Made by a program: the position numbers and the translations under genes. This document shows, in pieces, positions 25,479-32,982 of a stretch of DNA of 64,000 bases. This DNA is from Streptomyces scabiei 87.22 (GTDB taxonomy: Bacteria; Actinomycetota; Actinomycetes; Streptomycetales; Streptomycetaceae), in NCBI RefSeq assembly GCF_000091305.1, contig NC_013929.1, positions 2,914,001-2,978,000 on the forward strand. The letters run 5' to 3'. Position 1 is the first letter of the stretch, and the number at the start of each line of letters is the position of its first letter. The notes under the pieces are model-generated. The model ran no database searches and was not told the origin of the DNA. It was given only the letters and a program-made list of their open reading frames with translations.

Positions 25479-27014
25479 CTAGCGGTCCCCGAAGATCGTG
25501 CGGTGCCAGTCCTTCCTGGCGATCGCCGTATTGTCGAACATGACGTGCTTGAGCTGGGTGTACTCCTCGAACGAATACGCGGACATGTCCTTGCCGAAGC
25601 CGGATGCCTTGTAGCCGCCGTGCGGCATCTCGCTGATGATCGGGATGTGGTCGTTGACCCACACGCACCCGGCCCTGATCTCCCGGGTCGCGCGGCCGGC
25701 CCGGTACACGTCCCGGCTCCAGGCGGAGGCGGCGAGGCCGTACGGAGTGTCGTTGGCGAGCCGGATGCCCTCGTCGTCGCTGTCGAAGGGCAGGACCACG
25801 AGCACCGGTCCGAAGACCTCGGACTGGACGATCTCGCTGTCCTGGGCGGCGTCCACCACGAGCGTGGGCCGATAGTACGCGCCGTTCTCCAGCTCTCCGC
25901 CGGGCGCCTCGCCCCCGGTGACCACGCGCGCGTACCCGCGCGCCCGCTCGACGAAGGCGGCCACCCGGTCCCGCTGGACGTGCGAGACCAGCGGTCCGAG
26001 ATCGGTCCCCGGGGCGAAGGGGTCACCGAGCCGGACGGTCTCCATGAGAGCGGCGGTCCGCTCCACGAACGCCTCGTACAGCGGCCGCTGCACGTACGCG
26101 CGCGTGGCGGCCGTGCAGTCCTGCCCGGTGTTGATGAGGGCGCCCGCGACCGCGCCGTTGGCGGCGGCCTCCAGGTCGGCGTCGTCGAAGACCACGAACG
26201 GGGCCTTGCCGCCCAGTTCCAGGTGCAGCCGCTTGACCGTGGCCGTGGCGATCTCGGCCACGCGCCTGCCGACGGCCGTGGACCCGGTGAAGGAGGTCAT
26301 GACCACGTCGGGGTGGCCGACGAGGTGCTCCCCGGCCTCCCTGCCGGTCCCGCAGACGATGTTGATCACACCGTCGGGGATACCGGCGTCCGTGGCGGCC
26401 TGCGCGAACAGCAAGGAGGTGAGCGGGGTGGTCTCGGCGGGCTTGAGGACGATCGTGTTGCCCGCCGCGACCGCAGGGAGGATCTTCCAGGCGGCCATCT
26501 GCAGGGGATAGTTCCAAGGCGCGACGGAACCCACCACCCCGATGGGTTCACGGCGTACGTAGGAGGTGTGGTCGCCCGAGTACTCGCCGGCCGACTGGCC
26601 CTGGAGGTGCCGGGCGGCGCCCGCGAAGAACGCGATGTTGTCGATGGTGCCGGGCACGTCGAACTCGCGCGTCAGCTTGAGCGGCTTCCCGCACTGCAGG
26701 GACTCGGCCCGCGCGAACTCCTCCGCCCGGTCGGCCACCACCGCGGCGAAGCGGTGCAGCGCGTCCGACCGTTCGCCGGGCGTCGTGGCGGCCCAGCCCG
26801 GAAAGGCGGCACGGGCGGCGGCCACGGCCGCGTCCACGTCATCGGTGCCCGCCGCCTCGTAGGTGAGGATCTCGTCGCCGGTCGCGGGGTCGACGACCGC
26901 CTGGGTGTGACCCGATGTGCCCTTCGTCAGGCGGCCGGCGACGTACTGCGCGCCGACCGCGAAGCGGTCCTCTGCGGGGAACCGGTCCGGGGTCGCGGTG
27001 CCCGGGTTCTGCAT
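25479..27014 (-). CDS. Aminobutyraldehyde dehydrogenase-like aldehyde dehydrogenase
   Basis: A 511-residue NAD-dependent aldehyde dehydrogenase, first gene of the pot operon. Cofactor and active-site motifs are PWNYPLQMAAWK, FTGSTAVGR, general base Glu266 in LELGGK and catalytic Cys300 in NTGQDCTAATR. The QDCTAATR context is that of gamma-aminobutyraldehyde / betaine-aldehyde dehydrogenases. It would oxidise 4-aminobutanal (or its glutamyl conjugate) to GABA (or glutamyl-GABA), using the aldehyde made by the oxidase at the end of the operon. ATG at 27014 has a strong GGAGGAG ribosome site. Two inverted repeats lie between this gene and the divergent NADAR gene. Confidence 0.92.
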   Translation of the reverse strand: MQNPGTATPDRFPAEDRFAVGAQYVAGRLTKGTSGHTQAVVDPATGDEILTYEAAGTDDVDAAVAAARAAFPGWAATTPGERSDALHRFAAVVADRAEEFARAESLQCGKPLKLTREFDVPGTIDNIAFFAGAARHLQGQSAGEYSGDHTSYVRREPIGVVGSVAPWNYPLQMAAWKILPAVAAGNTIVLKPAETTPLTSLLFAQAATDAGIPDGVINIVCGTGREAGEHLVGHPDVVMTSFTGSTAVGRRVAEIATATVKRLHLELGGKAPFVVFDDADLEAAANGAVAGALINTGQDCTAATRAYVQRPLYEAFVERTAALMETVRLGDPFAPGTDLGPLVSHVQRDRVAAFVERARGYARVVTGGEAPGGELENGAYYRPTLVVDAAQDSEIVQSEVFGPVLVVLPFDSDDEGIRLANDTPYGLAASAWSRDVYRAGRATREIRAGCVWVNDHIPIISEMPHGGYKASGFGKDMSAYSFEEYTQLKHVMFDNTAIARKDWHRTIFGDR

Positions 27015-27110
27015 GTCGCTCTCCTCCGCCTGTGCCCCCTCTGTCCACGGGGATGGGTGGCGTAGCTCCAGCTCGATTTGAGTGCCGATCCTGACAGAGC
27101 CATGCGGCAC

Positions 27111-27131
27111 CAACAAGTGATTCCGTTGTTG
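27111..27131. promoter_or_regulatory. Inverted repeat upstream of the pot operon
   Basis: CAACAA-N9-TTGTTG, about 100 bases upstream of the dehydrogenase start and 66 upstream of the divergent NADAR gene. It is a candidate regulator site for the polyamine operon; no regulator is assigned. Confidence 0.4.
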
Positions 27132-27154
27132 CCTTTTGGTTACGCGACGGAATC
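27119..27154. promoter_or_regulatory. Second, overlapping inverted repeat upstream of the pot operon
   Basis: GATTCCGT-N20-ACGGAATC (27119-27126 and 27147-27154), overlapping the previous repeat. The spacing would place the two half-sites on nearly the same helix face, suggesting cooperative binding of two dimers or a looped dimer. Confidence 0.4.
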
Positions 27155-27196
27155 TGTCGACCAGGTGTCGAGTCGGCGCGGAAAATCGAGGACGGA

Positions 27197-27793
27197 ATGT
27201 CAGTGGCGGCTGCCAGACTCGTCGCCATGGAGAAGATCGATTCCTGGGACACGCTGAAGCAGGCGGTCCACGCGGGGGCGAGGATCAGGTACCTGCACTT
27301 CTGGGGGCACCGGCCACGGCCCGACGGCCGGGTCGGCGCGAGCTGTCTGAGCCAGTGGTGGCCCTCGCCGTTCACGGTGGACGGGGTGGAGTACGCGACG
27401 GCCGAGCACTGGATGATGGCGTCGAAGGCCCGGCTGTTCGGGGACTCGGAGGCCGAGCGCAGGGCCGTGGCGGCGGCGGGCCCCGCGCAGGCCAAGAAGA
27501 TCGGGCGGCTCGTACGGGGCTTCGACGAGGCACTGTGGGAGCAGGAGCGCTTCGCGATCGTCGCCGAGGGCAGCTTCCACAAGTTCGCCGCCCACCCCGA
27601 CCTGCAGGCGTTCCTGCTGGGCACGGGCAACCGCGTCCTCGTCGAGGCGAGCCCCCTCGACCGTGTCTGGGGCATCGGCCTCGCGGCGGACGACGAACGC
27701 GCCATGGACCCCGCGCGGTGGCGGGGCCCCAATCTGCTGGGCTTCGCGCTGATGGCGGCCCGTGAGCGGTTGCTGAGCGGGGTCGACGCCTGA
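27197..27793 (+). CDS. NADAR-family protein (riboflavin-intermediate N-glycosidase-like)
   Basis: A 198-residue protein of the NADAR/YbiA superfamily. Recognisable blocks are LSQWWPSPFTVDGVEYATAE, HWMMASKARLFGD, LVRGFDEALWEQERF, GTGNRVLVEASPLDRVWGIG and a C-terminal WRGPNLLGFALM. YbiA-type members hydrolyse the N-glycosidic bond of damaged or surplus riboflavin intermediates; other NADAR proteins act on ADP-ribose adducts. ATG at 27197 has GAGG at close spacing; ATG at 27227 is less well placed. It is a single gene, divergent from the pot operon, and is not obviously part of it. Confidence 0.9.
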   Translation: MSVAAARLVAMEKIDSWDTLKQAVHAGARIRYLHFWGHRPRPDGRVGASCLSQWWPSPFTVDGVEYATAEHWMMASKARLFGDSEAERRAVAAAGPAQAKKIGRLVRGFDEALWEQERFAIVAEGSFHKFAAHPDLQAFLLGTGNRVLVEASPLDRVWGIGLAADDERAMDPARWRGPNLLGFALMAARERLLSGVDA

Positions 27794-27804
27794 GCCCTGC
27801 CGGG

Positions 27805-27827
27805 CCCCGCGCCGGGCGGGCGCGGGG
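27805..27827. terminator. Hairpin between converging genes
   Basis: Nine-base-pair stem CCCCGCGCC / GGCGCGGGG with a 5-base loop, 12 bases after the NADAR stop and facing the DUF4190 gene end. Confidence 0.6.
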
Positions 27828-27913
27828 TGCGGGCGTGTGACGGCGTCCTGGTGCAGGTGGCGCGAGGCCCCGTCGGCGGTGGACGGGGTGCCCGGGGCTC
27901 CGGCCGGCCGCGG

Positions 27914-28900
27914 TCAGGTCGACTGGGACAGGGAGAGCGACGTGGAGTAGCCGTCGTCGACCGGGGCGGGGCCCGGGTCGAAGTCGCCGCTGCCCGGGAC
28001 CACGATGAGCAGGACGATGATGCCGATGCCGAGCAGGATGCCGACCGCTCCGCAGATGATCCCGGCGAGGGCGTGCCCCGGGTTCGTCGCCTCGCCCCGG
28101 CGGGCCTTGACCCGGCCGATGGATCCGAAGATCACGGCCATGATCCCGAGCAGGATCGCCAGAGGCCACAGACAGAACAGCGCGGCGGCGCAGATACCGA
28201 GCACCATCGCCGTGATGCCCATCCCGTTGCTCGGCGGCGGCGCCATCGCGGGCCACGGGTACCCCGCTCCGGGAGCCGGGTGGCCGAACCCGGGGTGGGT
28301 GTGGCCGGAGGGGTACGCCGCCGGGTACTGCGCATAGCCGTACGGCGTCTGCCCGGGCCCGTCCGGAGCGAGCGGCGGGGGCGGTACGGGGGCGTAGGGC
28401 ACGCCCGCCGCGGGCGGCGGGTAGGAGAGGGAGGGCGCCGGCGGGGCGAACGGGTCGGGGGACGGGGCGGCCCACGGCCCGCCCGGTGGCACGAACGGGC
28501 CCGGACCCGCCGAGGGCGCCGGTGCCGCGGGAAACCCGGCGGGCGTCGGCCCACCGGTACCGGTACCGGTCTGCGGGCCGACGCCGCTCGGCTCCGCACC
28601 GGGTGCGGACGCCACCGTCATCCCGTCGTGCACCTGGGCATGCGGAGGCACGGGACTCGTGACGGGCGCGGGCCTCGTGTCCGGCTTGTCCAGCACGACC
28701 GCGGGCGCCGGCGTCGCGTCCTCGGCTCGATCCGGCGGCGATGCCGGAATCCGGTCCTGTGGTGGCGCCGGAAGCGGGTCCTGTGATGGTGTCGGGATCC
28801 GGTCCTGTGGTGGCGCCGGAAGGTGGTCCTGTGGGGGCGCCCACGGGTCCGGCTGTGCGTCGGCCGGTGTCTTCGGGATCGGTGCCTCGTCTGACGGCAT
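27914..28900 (-). CDS. DUF4190 membrane protein with long Pro-rich N-terminus
   Basis: A 328-residue protein. About 225 residues of Pro/Ala/Gly-rich disordered sequence precede a DUF4190 domain with two membrane hairpins (NGMGITAMVLGICAAALFCL and HALAGIICGAVGILLGIGII). The first 60 residues contain a short repeat around PPQD(R/H)(I/L)P, matched by near-repeats in the DNA at 28750-28840. Function is unknown; the class is common in Streptomyces. ATG at 28900 has GGGGGAA nine bases upstream. Confidence 0.85.
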   Translation of the reverse strand: MPSDEAPIPKTPADAQPDPWAPPQDHLPAPPQDRIPTPSQDPLPAPPQDRIPASPPDRAEDATPAPAVVLDKPDTRPAPVTSPVPPHAQVHDGMTVASAPGAEPSGVGPQTGTGTGGPTPAGFPAAPAPSAGPGPFVPPGGPWAAPSPDPFAPPAPSLSYPPPAAGVPYAPVPPPPLAPDGPGQTPYGYAQYPAAYPSGHTHPGFGHPAPGAGYPWPAMAPPPSNGMGITAMVLGICAAALFCLWPLAILLGIMAVIFGSIGRVKARRGEATNPGHALAGIICGAVGILLGIGIIVLLIVVPGSGDFDPGPAPVDDGYSTSLSLSQST

Positions 28901-29107
28901 GAGCGGTTCCCCCTGGTGTCACGTTCGTGCCGATCCGCGTCGCCTTCTCCCTCGTACGCGATCGGCTGTACGTTCGGTCATGCTAAAGCCCGGGGTCAGC
29001 GTGGGGAATCGCCGCCTACGATGATCCCGAGTCATCGATCAGCCGATCACCCGCGTCCCCCGGCGCAGACCCACGGCCCGGGGCGGACGCCGTTCCGGGG
29101 AGGAACC

Positions 29108-30202
29108 TTGACCGACCACCGCACCGCCCAGGGCGTGCCCGTGAACCCCGCCGTTCCGGGCGATTCCCGCAGCCGCGACCTGACCGCGTTCATCGCCGGT
29201 CTGCCCAAGGCCGAACTGCACGTGCACCACGTCGGCTCCGCCTCCCCCCGTATCGTCTCGGAACTGGCCGCCCGCCACCCCGACTCCAGGGTGCCGACGG
29301 ACCCCGAGGCGCTCGCGGACTACTTCTCGTTCACGGACTTCGCGCACTTCATCCAGGTGTACCTCTCCGTCGTCGACCTCATCCGCACCCCGGAGGACGT
29401 CCGGCTGCTGACGTTCGAGGTGGCGCGGGACCTCGCCCGGCAACAGGTCCGGTACGCCGAGCTGACCATCACACCGTTCTCCTCCACGCGGCGCGGGATC
29501 GACGAGCTGGCCTTCATGGCGGCGATCGAGGACGCGCGCAAGGCGGCTGAGGCCGAGTTCGGGACCGTACTGCGGTGGTGCTTCGACATCCCCGGCGAGG
29601 CCGGGCTCGAAGCCGCCGAGGAGACGGCACGGCTCGCGACCGAGGACCGGGTGCGCCCCGAGGGGCTGGTGTCGTTCGGGCTCGGCGGGCCCGAGATCGG
29701 CGTACCGAGGCCGCAGTTCAAGCCGTACTTCGACCGGGCGATCGCGGCCGGGCTGCACTCCGTGCCGCACGCCGGCGAGACGACCGGACCCGAGACCGTC
29801 TGGGACGCGCTGATCGAGCTCCGCGCGGAACGCATCGGGCACGGCACCAGCGCGGCGGGCGATCCGAAGCTGCTCGCCCACCTCGCCGAGCACCGGATCG
29901 CCCTGGAGGTCTGCCCGACCTCGAACATCGCCACGCGCGCGGTCCGCACGCTGGACGAACACCCCGTCAAGGAGTTCGTACGCGCCGGGGTGCAGGTCAC
30001 CATCAACTCCGACGACCCGCCGATGTTCGGCACCGACCTCAACACCGAGTACGCGGTGGCCGCGCGCTTGCTGGACCTCGACGAGCGGGGACTGGCCGCG
30101 CTCGCGAGGAACGCCGTGGAGGCGTCCTTCCTCGACGCGCCCGGCAAGGCCCGGCTGTCCGCCGAGATCGACACCTACACCTCGGCCTGGCTGACCCCCT
30201 GA
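29108..30202 (+). CDS. Adenosine deaminase-family enzyme, possible aminodeoxyfutalosine deaminase
   Basis: A 364-residue metal-dependent deaminase. The zinc ligands are visible in AELHVHHVGSASP (His38, His40), in HAGETTGPETVWDA with the preceding SVPHAGE, and in the NSDDPPMFGTDL block that ends the barrel. Family members deaminate adenosine or 6-aminodeoxyfutalosine, the latter in the futalosine route to menaquinone used by Streptomyces. The HxHHVGS variant and this chromosomal position recall the Streptomyces enzyme shown to act on aminodeoxyfutalosine, but that assignment is from memory. The start is TTG at 29108, chosen because GGGGAGGAA lies immediately upstream and homology begins just after it. 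No adjacent mqn genes. Confidence 0.88.
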   Translation: MTDHRTAQGVPVNPAVPGDSRSRDLTAFIAGLPKAELHVHHVGSASPRIVSELAARHPDSRVPTDPEALADYFSFTDFAHFIQVYLSVVDLIRTPEDVRLLTFEVARDLARQQVRYAELTITPFSSTRRGIDELAFMAAIEDARKAAEAEFGTVLRWCFDIPGEAGLEAAEETARLATEDRVRPEGLVSFGLGGPEIGVPRPQFKPYFDRAIAAGLHSVPHAGETTGPETVWDALIELRAERIGHGTSAAGDPKLLAHLAEHRIALEVCPTSNIATRAVRTLDEHPVKEFVRAGVQVTINSDDPPMFGTDLNTEYAVAARLLDLDERGLAALARNAVEASFLDAPGKARLSAEIDTYTSAWLTP

Positions 30203-30227
30203 CCCGATCGGGACCACCATCACCCCC

Positions 30228-30965
30228 ATGCGCACCGTGACAGCCGTCGCCCACCGCGGCGCCCCCTACCTCCACCGCGAGAACACGCTCGACTCCCTGC
30301 GAGCCGGACTCGGACTGGGTGCGGACGCCGTCGAGTTCGACGTCCGCACGACCCGCGACGGCGTGCCCGTCCTGCTCCACGACTCCACGCTGGACCGGTT
30401 GTGGAAGGTGGAACGGCCGCTGTCCGCGCTCTCCGCCGCGGAACTGAGCGGGCTGACGGCCGGCGGGGTACCGACGCTGGCGGACGCGCTGCTCGCCACC
30501 GGGGACAGCCGGGTGATGGTGGACCTGCCGGGCGCGGTGAACCGGCGGGCGGTGCGCCGGGTCCTGGACGTCGTCCGGGAGCACGAGGCCGAGGAGCGGG
30601 TCTACTACAGCGCCGACCCGCCCACCCTGCTGGCGGTCCGGGCCGCCGCCCCGACCGCCGAGCTGGCCCTCACCTGGAAGACCCTCGCCCCACCCCGTCC
30701 CGCCCTGCTCGACGCGGTCCGCCCCCGGTGGCTCAACTACCGCTTCGGCCTCGTCACCGGCCCCCTGGTGGACCGCGTCCACCGGGACGGCCACCTGCTG
30801 TCGGTCTGGACCCCGGACACCCGGCGCTCCATGCGCCGCCTGATGGAACTGGGCGTCGACTCGATCACCACCAACAGGGTGGACACGCTGTGCGCGCTGC
30901 GGCGGCAGCCGACGCACGGCGGTACGGGGGCCGAGTCCTCGCCCCCGTCACGGACCAGGCCGTAA
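30228..30965 (+). CDS. Glycerophosphodiester phosphodiesterase
   Basis: A 245-residue cytosolic GDPD enzyme that splits glycerophosphodiesters into glycerol-3-phosphate and an alcohol. The catalytic set is visible: His9-Arg10 in AHRGAP, Glu36 and Asp38 in VEFDV, and His51-Asp52 in LLHDSTLDR. The C-terminal LMELGVDSITTNRVD is the usual final strand and helix. It starts 25 bases after the deaminase-family gene, so the two are probably co-transcribed, although the functional link is unclear. The ribosome site is weak. Confidence 0.91.
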   Translation: MRTVTAVAHRGAPYLHRENTLDSLRAGLGLGADAVEFDVRTTRDGVPVLLHDSTLDRLWKVERPLSALSAAELSGLTAGGVPTLADALLATGDSRVMVDLPGAVNRRAVRRVLDVVREHEAEERVYYSADPPTLLAVRAAAPTAELALTWKTLAPPRPALLDAVRPRWLNYRFGLVTGPLVDRVHRDGHLLSVWTPDTRRSMRRLMELGVDSITTNRVDTLCALRRQPTHGGTGAESSPPSRTRP

Positions 30966-31007
30966 CGGGGGCGCCGCGGTCGGGGGGCGTCGAGCCGGGC
31001 GGTGGTG

Positions 31008-31023
31008 CGGCGGCGCGCCGCCG
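31008..31023. terminator. Palindrome between converging genes
   Basis: Perfect 16-bp palindrome CGGCGGCGCGCCGCCG in the 84-base gap between the GDPD stop and the converging membrane-protein stop; a possible bidirectional terminator. Confidence 0.4.
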
Positions 31024-31049
31024 TCTGCACGGGGGAGAGACGGGGGTCT

Positions 31050-31628
31050 CTACGGGGAGGGTGCGGAGACGGCCACGACAGCAGTCGCTCCACCGCCGTC
31101 GTCCGTGCCTGCCGCCCCGCCGCCGTCCCAGCGGCCGGTGAGCGCCTCCAGCCGCTTGATCCGCTGCCGGACGACGTACAGCGGGATCACCCCGAGCACG
31201 CCGAACGACATGTCGATCACCGTCCACCAGAAGGGGATGCCCCGGATCGGCCCGCAGATCAGGGCCAGCGGGACGATCCCCGCGCAGGCGATCATGCCGA
31301 ACTCGACGACCCAGACATTGCGGACCGGGTCACGGTAGGGGCCGTAGAAGCCCACCGCGATCACCAGGTGTGCGAAGGCCAGCCAGTCGGTGCCGTACAG
31401 GAGGAACGGGTACGCGGCGTCGGCCTCGTCGAGTCCCGCCCGTACGCGCCCGATCCATTCCATGAGCGCCGGCAGCAGGTCCCCGACGGACAGCGACCGC
31501 AGCAACTCCTCCGTCCACCGCAGCTCATGGACCAACGGGAACGCGGTGGCGCCGCTCAGCACCAGACAGACGACGAAGAAGACCAGCCACGCACGGATGC
31601 CCTTCAACAGGGCGGCTCTGTCGCTCAT
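31050..31628 (-). CDS. Integral membrane protein of unknown function
   Basis: A 192-residue protein with about four membrane segments (GIRAWLVFFVVCLVLSGATA, FLLYGTDWLAFAHLVIAVGF, VVEFGMIACAGIVPLALICG, FWWTVIDMSFGVLGVIPLYV) and a basic C-terminal tail (RQRIKRLEALTGRW). I do not recognise a catalytic motif. ATG at 31628 is chosen over an upstream GTG at 31706, because the strong terminator at 31669-31698 lies between them. A TetR-type palindrome sits 23-36 bases upstream, so expression is probably repressor-controlled. Confidence 0.8.
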   Translation of the reverse strand: MSDRAALLKGIRAWLVFFVVCLVLSGATAFPLVHELRWTEELLRSLSVGDLLPALMEWIGRVRAGLDEADAAYPFLLYGTDWLAFAHLVIAVGFYGPYRDPVRNVWVVEFGMIACAGIVPLALICGPIRGIPFWWTVIDMSFGVLGVIPLYVVRQRIKRLEALTGRWDGGGAAGTDDGGGATAVVAVSAPSP

Positions 31629-31650
31629 GTCGGGGAGCGTACGCCCCTCC

Positions 31651-31664
31651 TTGAACGTGTTCAA
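31651..31664. promoter_or_regulatory. TetR-type operator palindrome
   Basis: TTGAAC-GT-GTTCAA, a perfect 6+6 inverted repeat, 23 bases upstream of the membrane-protein ATG at 31628. The form is common for TetR-family repressors. The TetR gene at 54469 is too distant to link to it on this evidence. Confidence 0.55.
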
Positions 31665-31668
31665 AAGC

Positions 31669-31698
31669 GGGGGCCCGGCAGTGACTGCCGGGCCCCTC
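31669..31698 (-). terminator. Terminator after the YceI gene
   Basis: Long GC stem GGGGCCCGGCAGT / ACTGCCGGGCCCC with almost no loop, 18 bases beyond the YceI stop on the minus strand. Confidence 0.75.
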
Positions 31699-31715
31699 GG
31701 GAACACGACCGGGCG

Positions 31716-32375
31716 TCAGCCGCCGGGGATCGAGCGGATCACGGCGAGGTCGAACTGCAGGCGCACCTTCTCGCTCACCATGGCCCCGCCCTCCGCGAGC
31801 CGCTGGTCATACGTGAGGCCCCATTCGGACCGGTTGATGGTGGTCGTCCCGTCGAAACCCACCCGCTCGTATCCGAACGGGTCCAGCACGTGCCCTATAT
31901 AGGTGAGTTCGAGATCCACGGGACGGGTGACATTCTTGATCGTGAGTTCTCCGGCCATGCGGTAGACATCGTTGCCCACCGGGCGGACCGCGGTACTCAC
32001 GAAACGCATACGCGGATAAGCCGCGGCATCCAGGAAGTCGCGGCCCATGAGATGGGCGTCGCGTTGTTGCACCCCGGTGTCGACGGACGCGGTGGACAGA
32101 ACGATCTCGGCCCGTGAACGCGCCGGATCACGACCGTCGAAGTAGAGCCGGCTCTGGTATTCGGTGAACGCCCCGCGCACGGTCGTCACCAGGGCGTGCC
32201 GGACGGAGAAGCCGATACGGCTGTGCGCCGCGTCGATCATCCACTCGCCGGTCAGCAGGGCCAGGCCGGGGTCGGACGGGCCGGTGGAAGGGAATGCCCG
32301 CGACTCGTGGGGGAGTTGCGAGGCCGTGGGGGATGCCGGGCGGCGCAGGGACGCAGCACGGGTGAACAGGTTCAT
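31716..32375 (-). CDS. YceI-family (polyisoprenoid-binding-like) protein
   Basis: A 219-residue YceI-domain protein. The lipocalin-like barrel starts near residue 44 with GEWMIDAAHSRIGFSVRH and continues through VRGAFTEYQSRLYFDG, LSTASVDTGVQQRDAHLMG, YPRMRFVST and LTIKNVTRPVDLEL. YceI proteins bind isoprenoid-type lipids in a hydrophobic channel; the physiological role is unsettled. No signal peptide is present, as in many actinobacterial members. ATG at 32375 is the first in frame with a weak ribosome site. A perfect palindrome CGTAATTACG lies just upstream at 32382-32391. It is a single gene bounded by its own terminator. Confidence 0.9.
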   Translation of the reverse strand: MNLFTRAASLRRPASPTASQLPHESRAFPSTGPSDPGLALLTGEWMIDAAHSRIGFSVRHALVTTVRGAFTEYQSRLYFDGRDPARSRAEIVLSTASVDTGVQQRDAHLMGRDFLDAAAYPRMRFVSTAVRPVGNDVYRMAGELTIKNVTRPVDLELTYIGHVLDPFGYERVGFDGTTTINRSEWGLTYDQRLAEGGAMVSEKVRLQFDLAVIRSIPGG

Positions 32376-32982
32376 GGTTCACGTAATTACGGCACGACGG
32401 AATACGCCGCAACCCTTCGACAGTCGATCCGTCGCGTCCGCATCGGCGTCGAAAGGCCGATAAAACGCCACCGCACGACGCACGGTCGCACGATCTCCAC
32501 ACCATCGTCACGCATTATGCGCGACCCTGCCGGCCTCGCGGTGACCGAAATGGGAGACGTCGGCATCATTTTCGCCGGCCGAGCATCCGGGCATGGGCGC
32601 GGATACACCGGAAAGGCCCTCAAGCCCCACAATTCCGCACTCCGCCGCGCGAACTCCCGGCGTTCGGCGGAGGTGACGGACCGCGCGACGGCGCGGGGCG
32701 TTGCCGGCTCCGTCGGGGAGGATCAGAAAGCGCCCTCTCGGCCGGAGTCGGCGCCGATACGGACGGCCGCCCCGCCGGCTCGGCCGGGTGCCGGTGCTAC
32801 ACGGGCGAGCCCTGCGGACGCCAAGCCACCGCCCGCCCGACGGCGGGCCGACCCGCCCCGGGCTACGCCGGACTCCCCCCGCGTCAGGGAAGACGGCCCG
32901 ACGGGCCGCGCGTCGTGCGCGCGGCCCGTCGGCCGGAGCCTCAGCCCGGCGGCGTCAGCCCGACCACGTCGGCCCAGCGACG
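32376..32982. other. Longest non-coding stretch of the window
   Basis: 607 bases between the YceI gene start and the end of an aldehyde dehydrogenase gene. The left third is noticeably less GC-rich than its surroundings and should hold the YceI promoter, including the palindrome at 32382-32391. The right part is very GC-rich with little third-position bias, and ends in the terminator hairpin at 32898-32932. I see no gene with a ribosome site and family signature in it. Confidence 0.6.
32898..32932 (-). terminator. Terminator after the third aldehyde dehydrogenase gene
   Basis: Perfect 15-bp stem CCGACGGGCCGCGCG / CGCGCGGCCCGTCGG around TCGTG, 51 bases past the stop. Confidence 0.8.
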
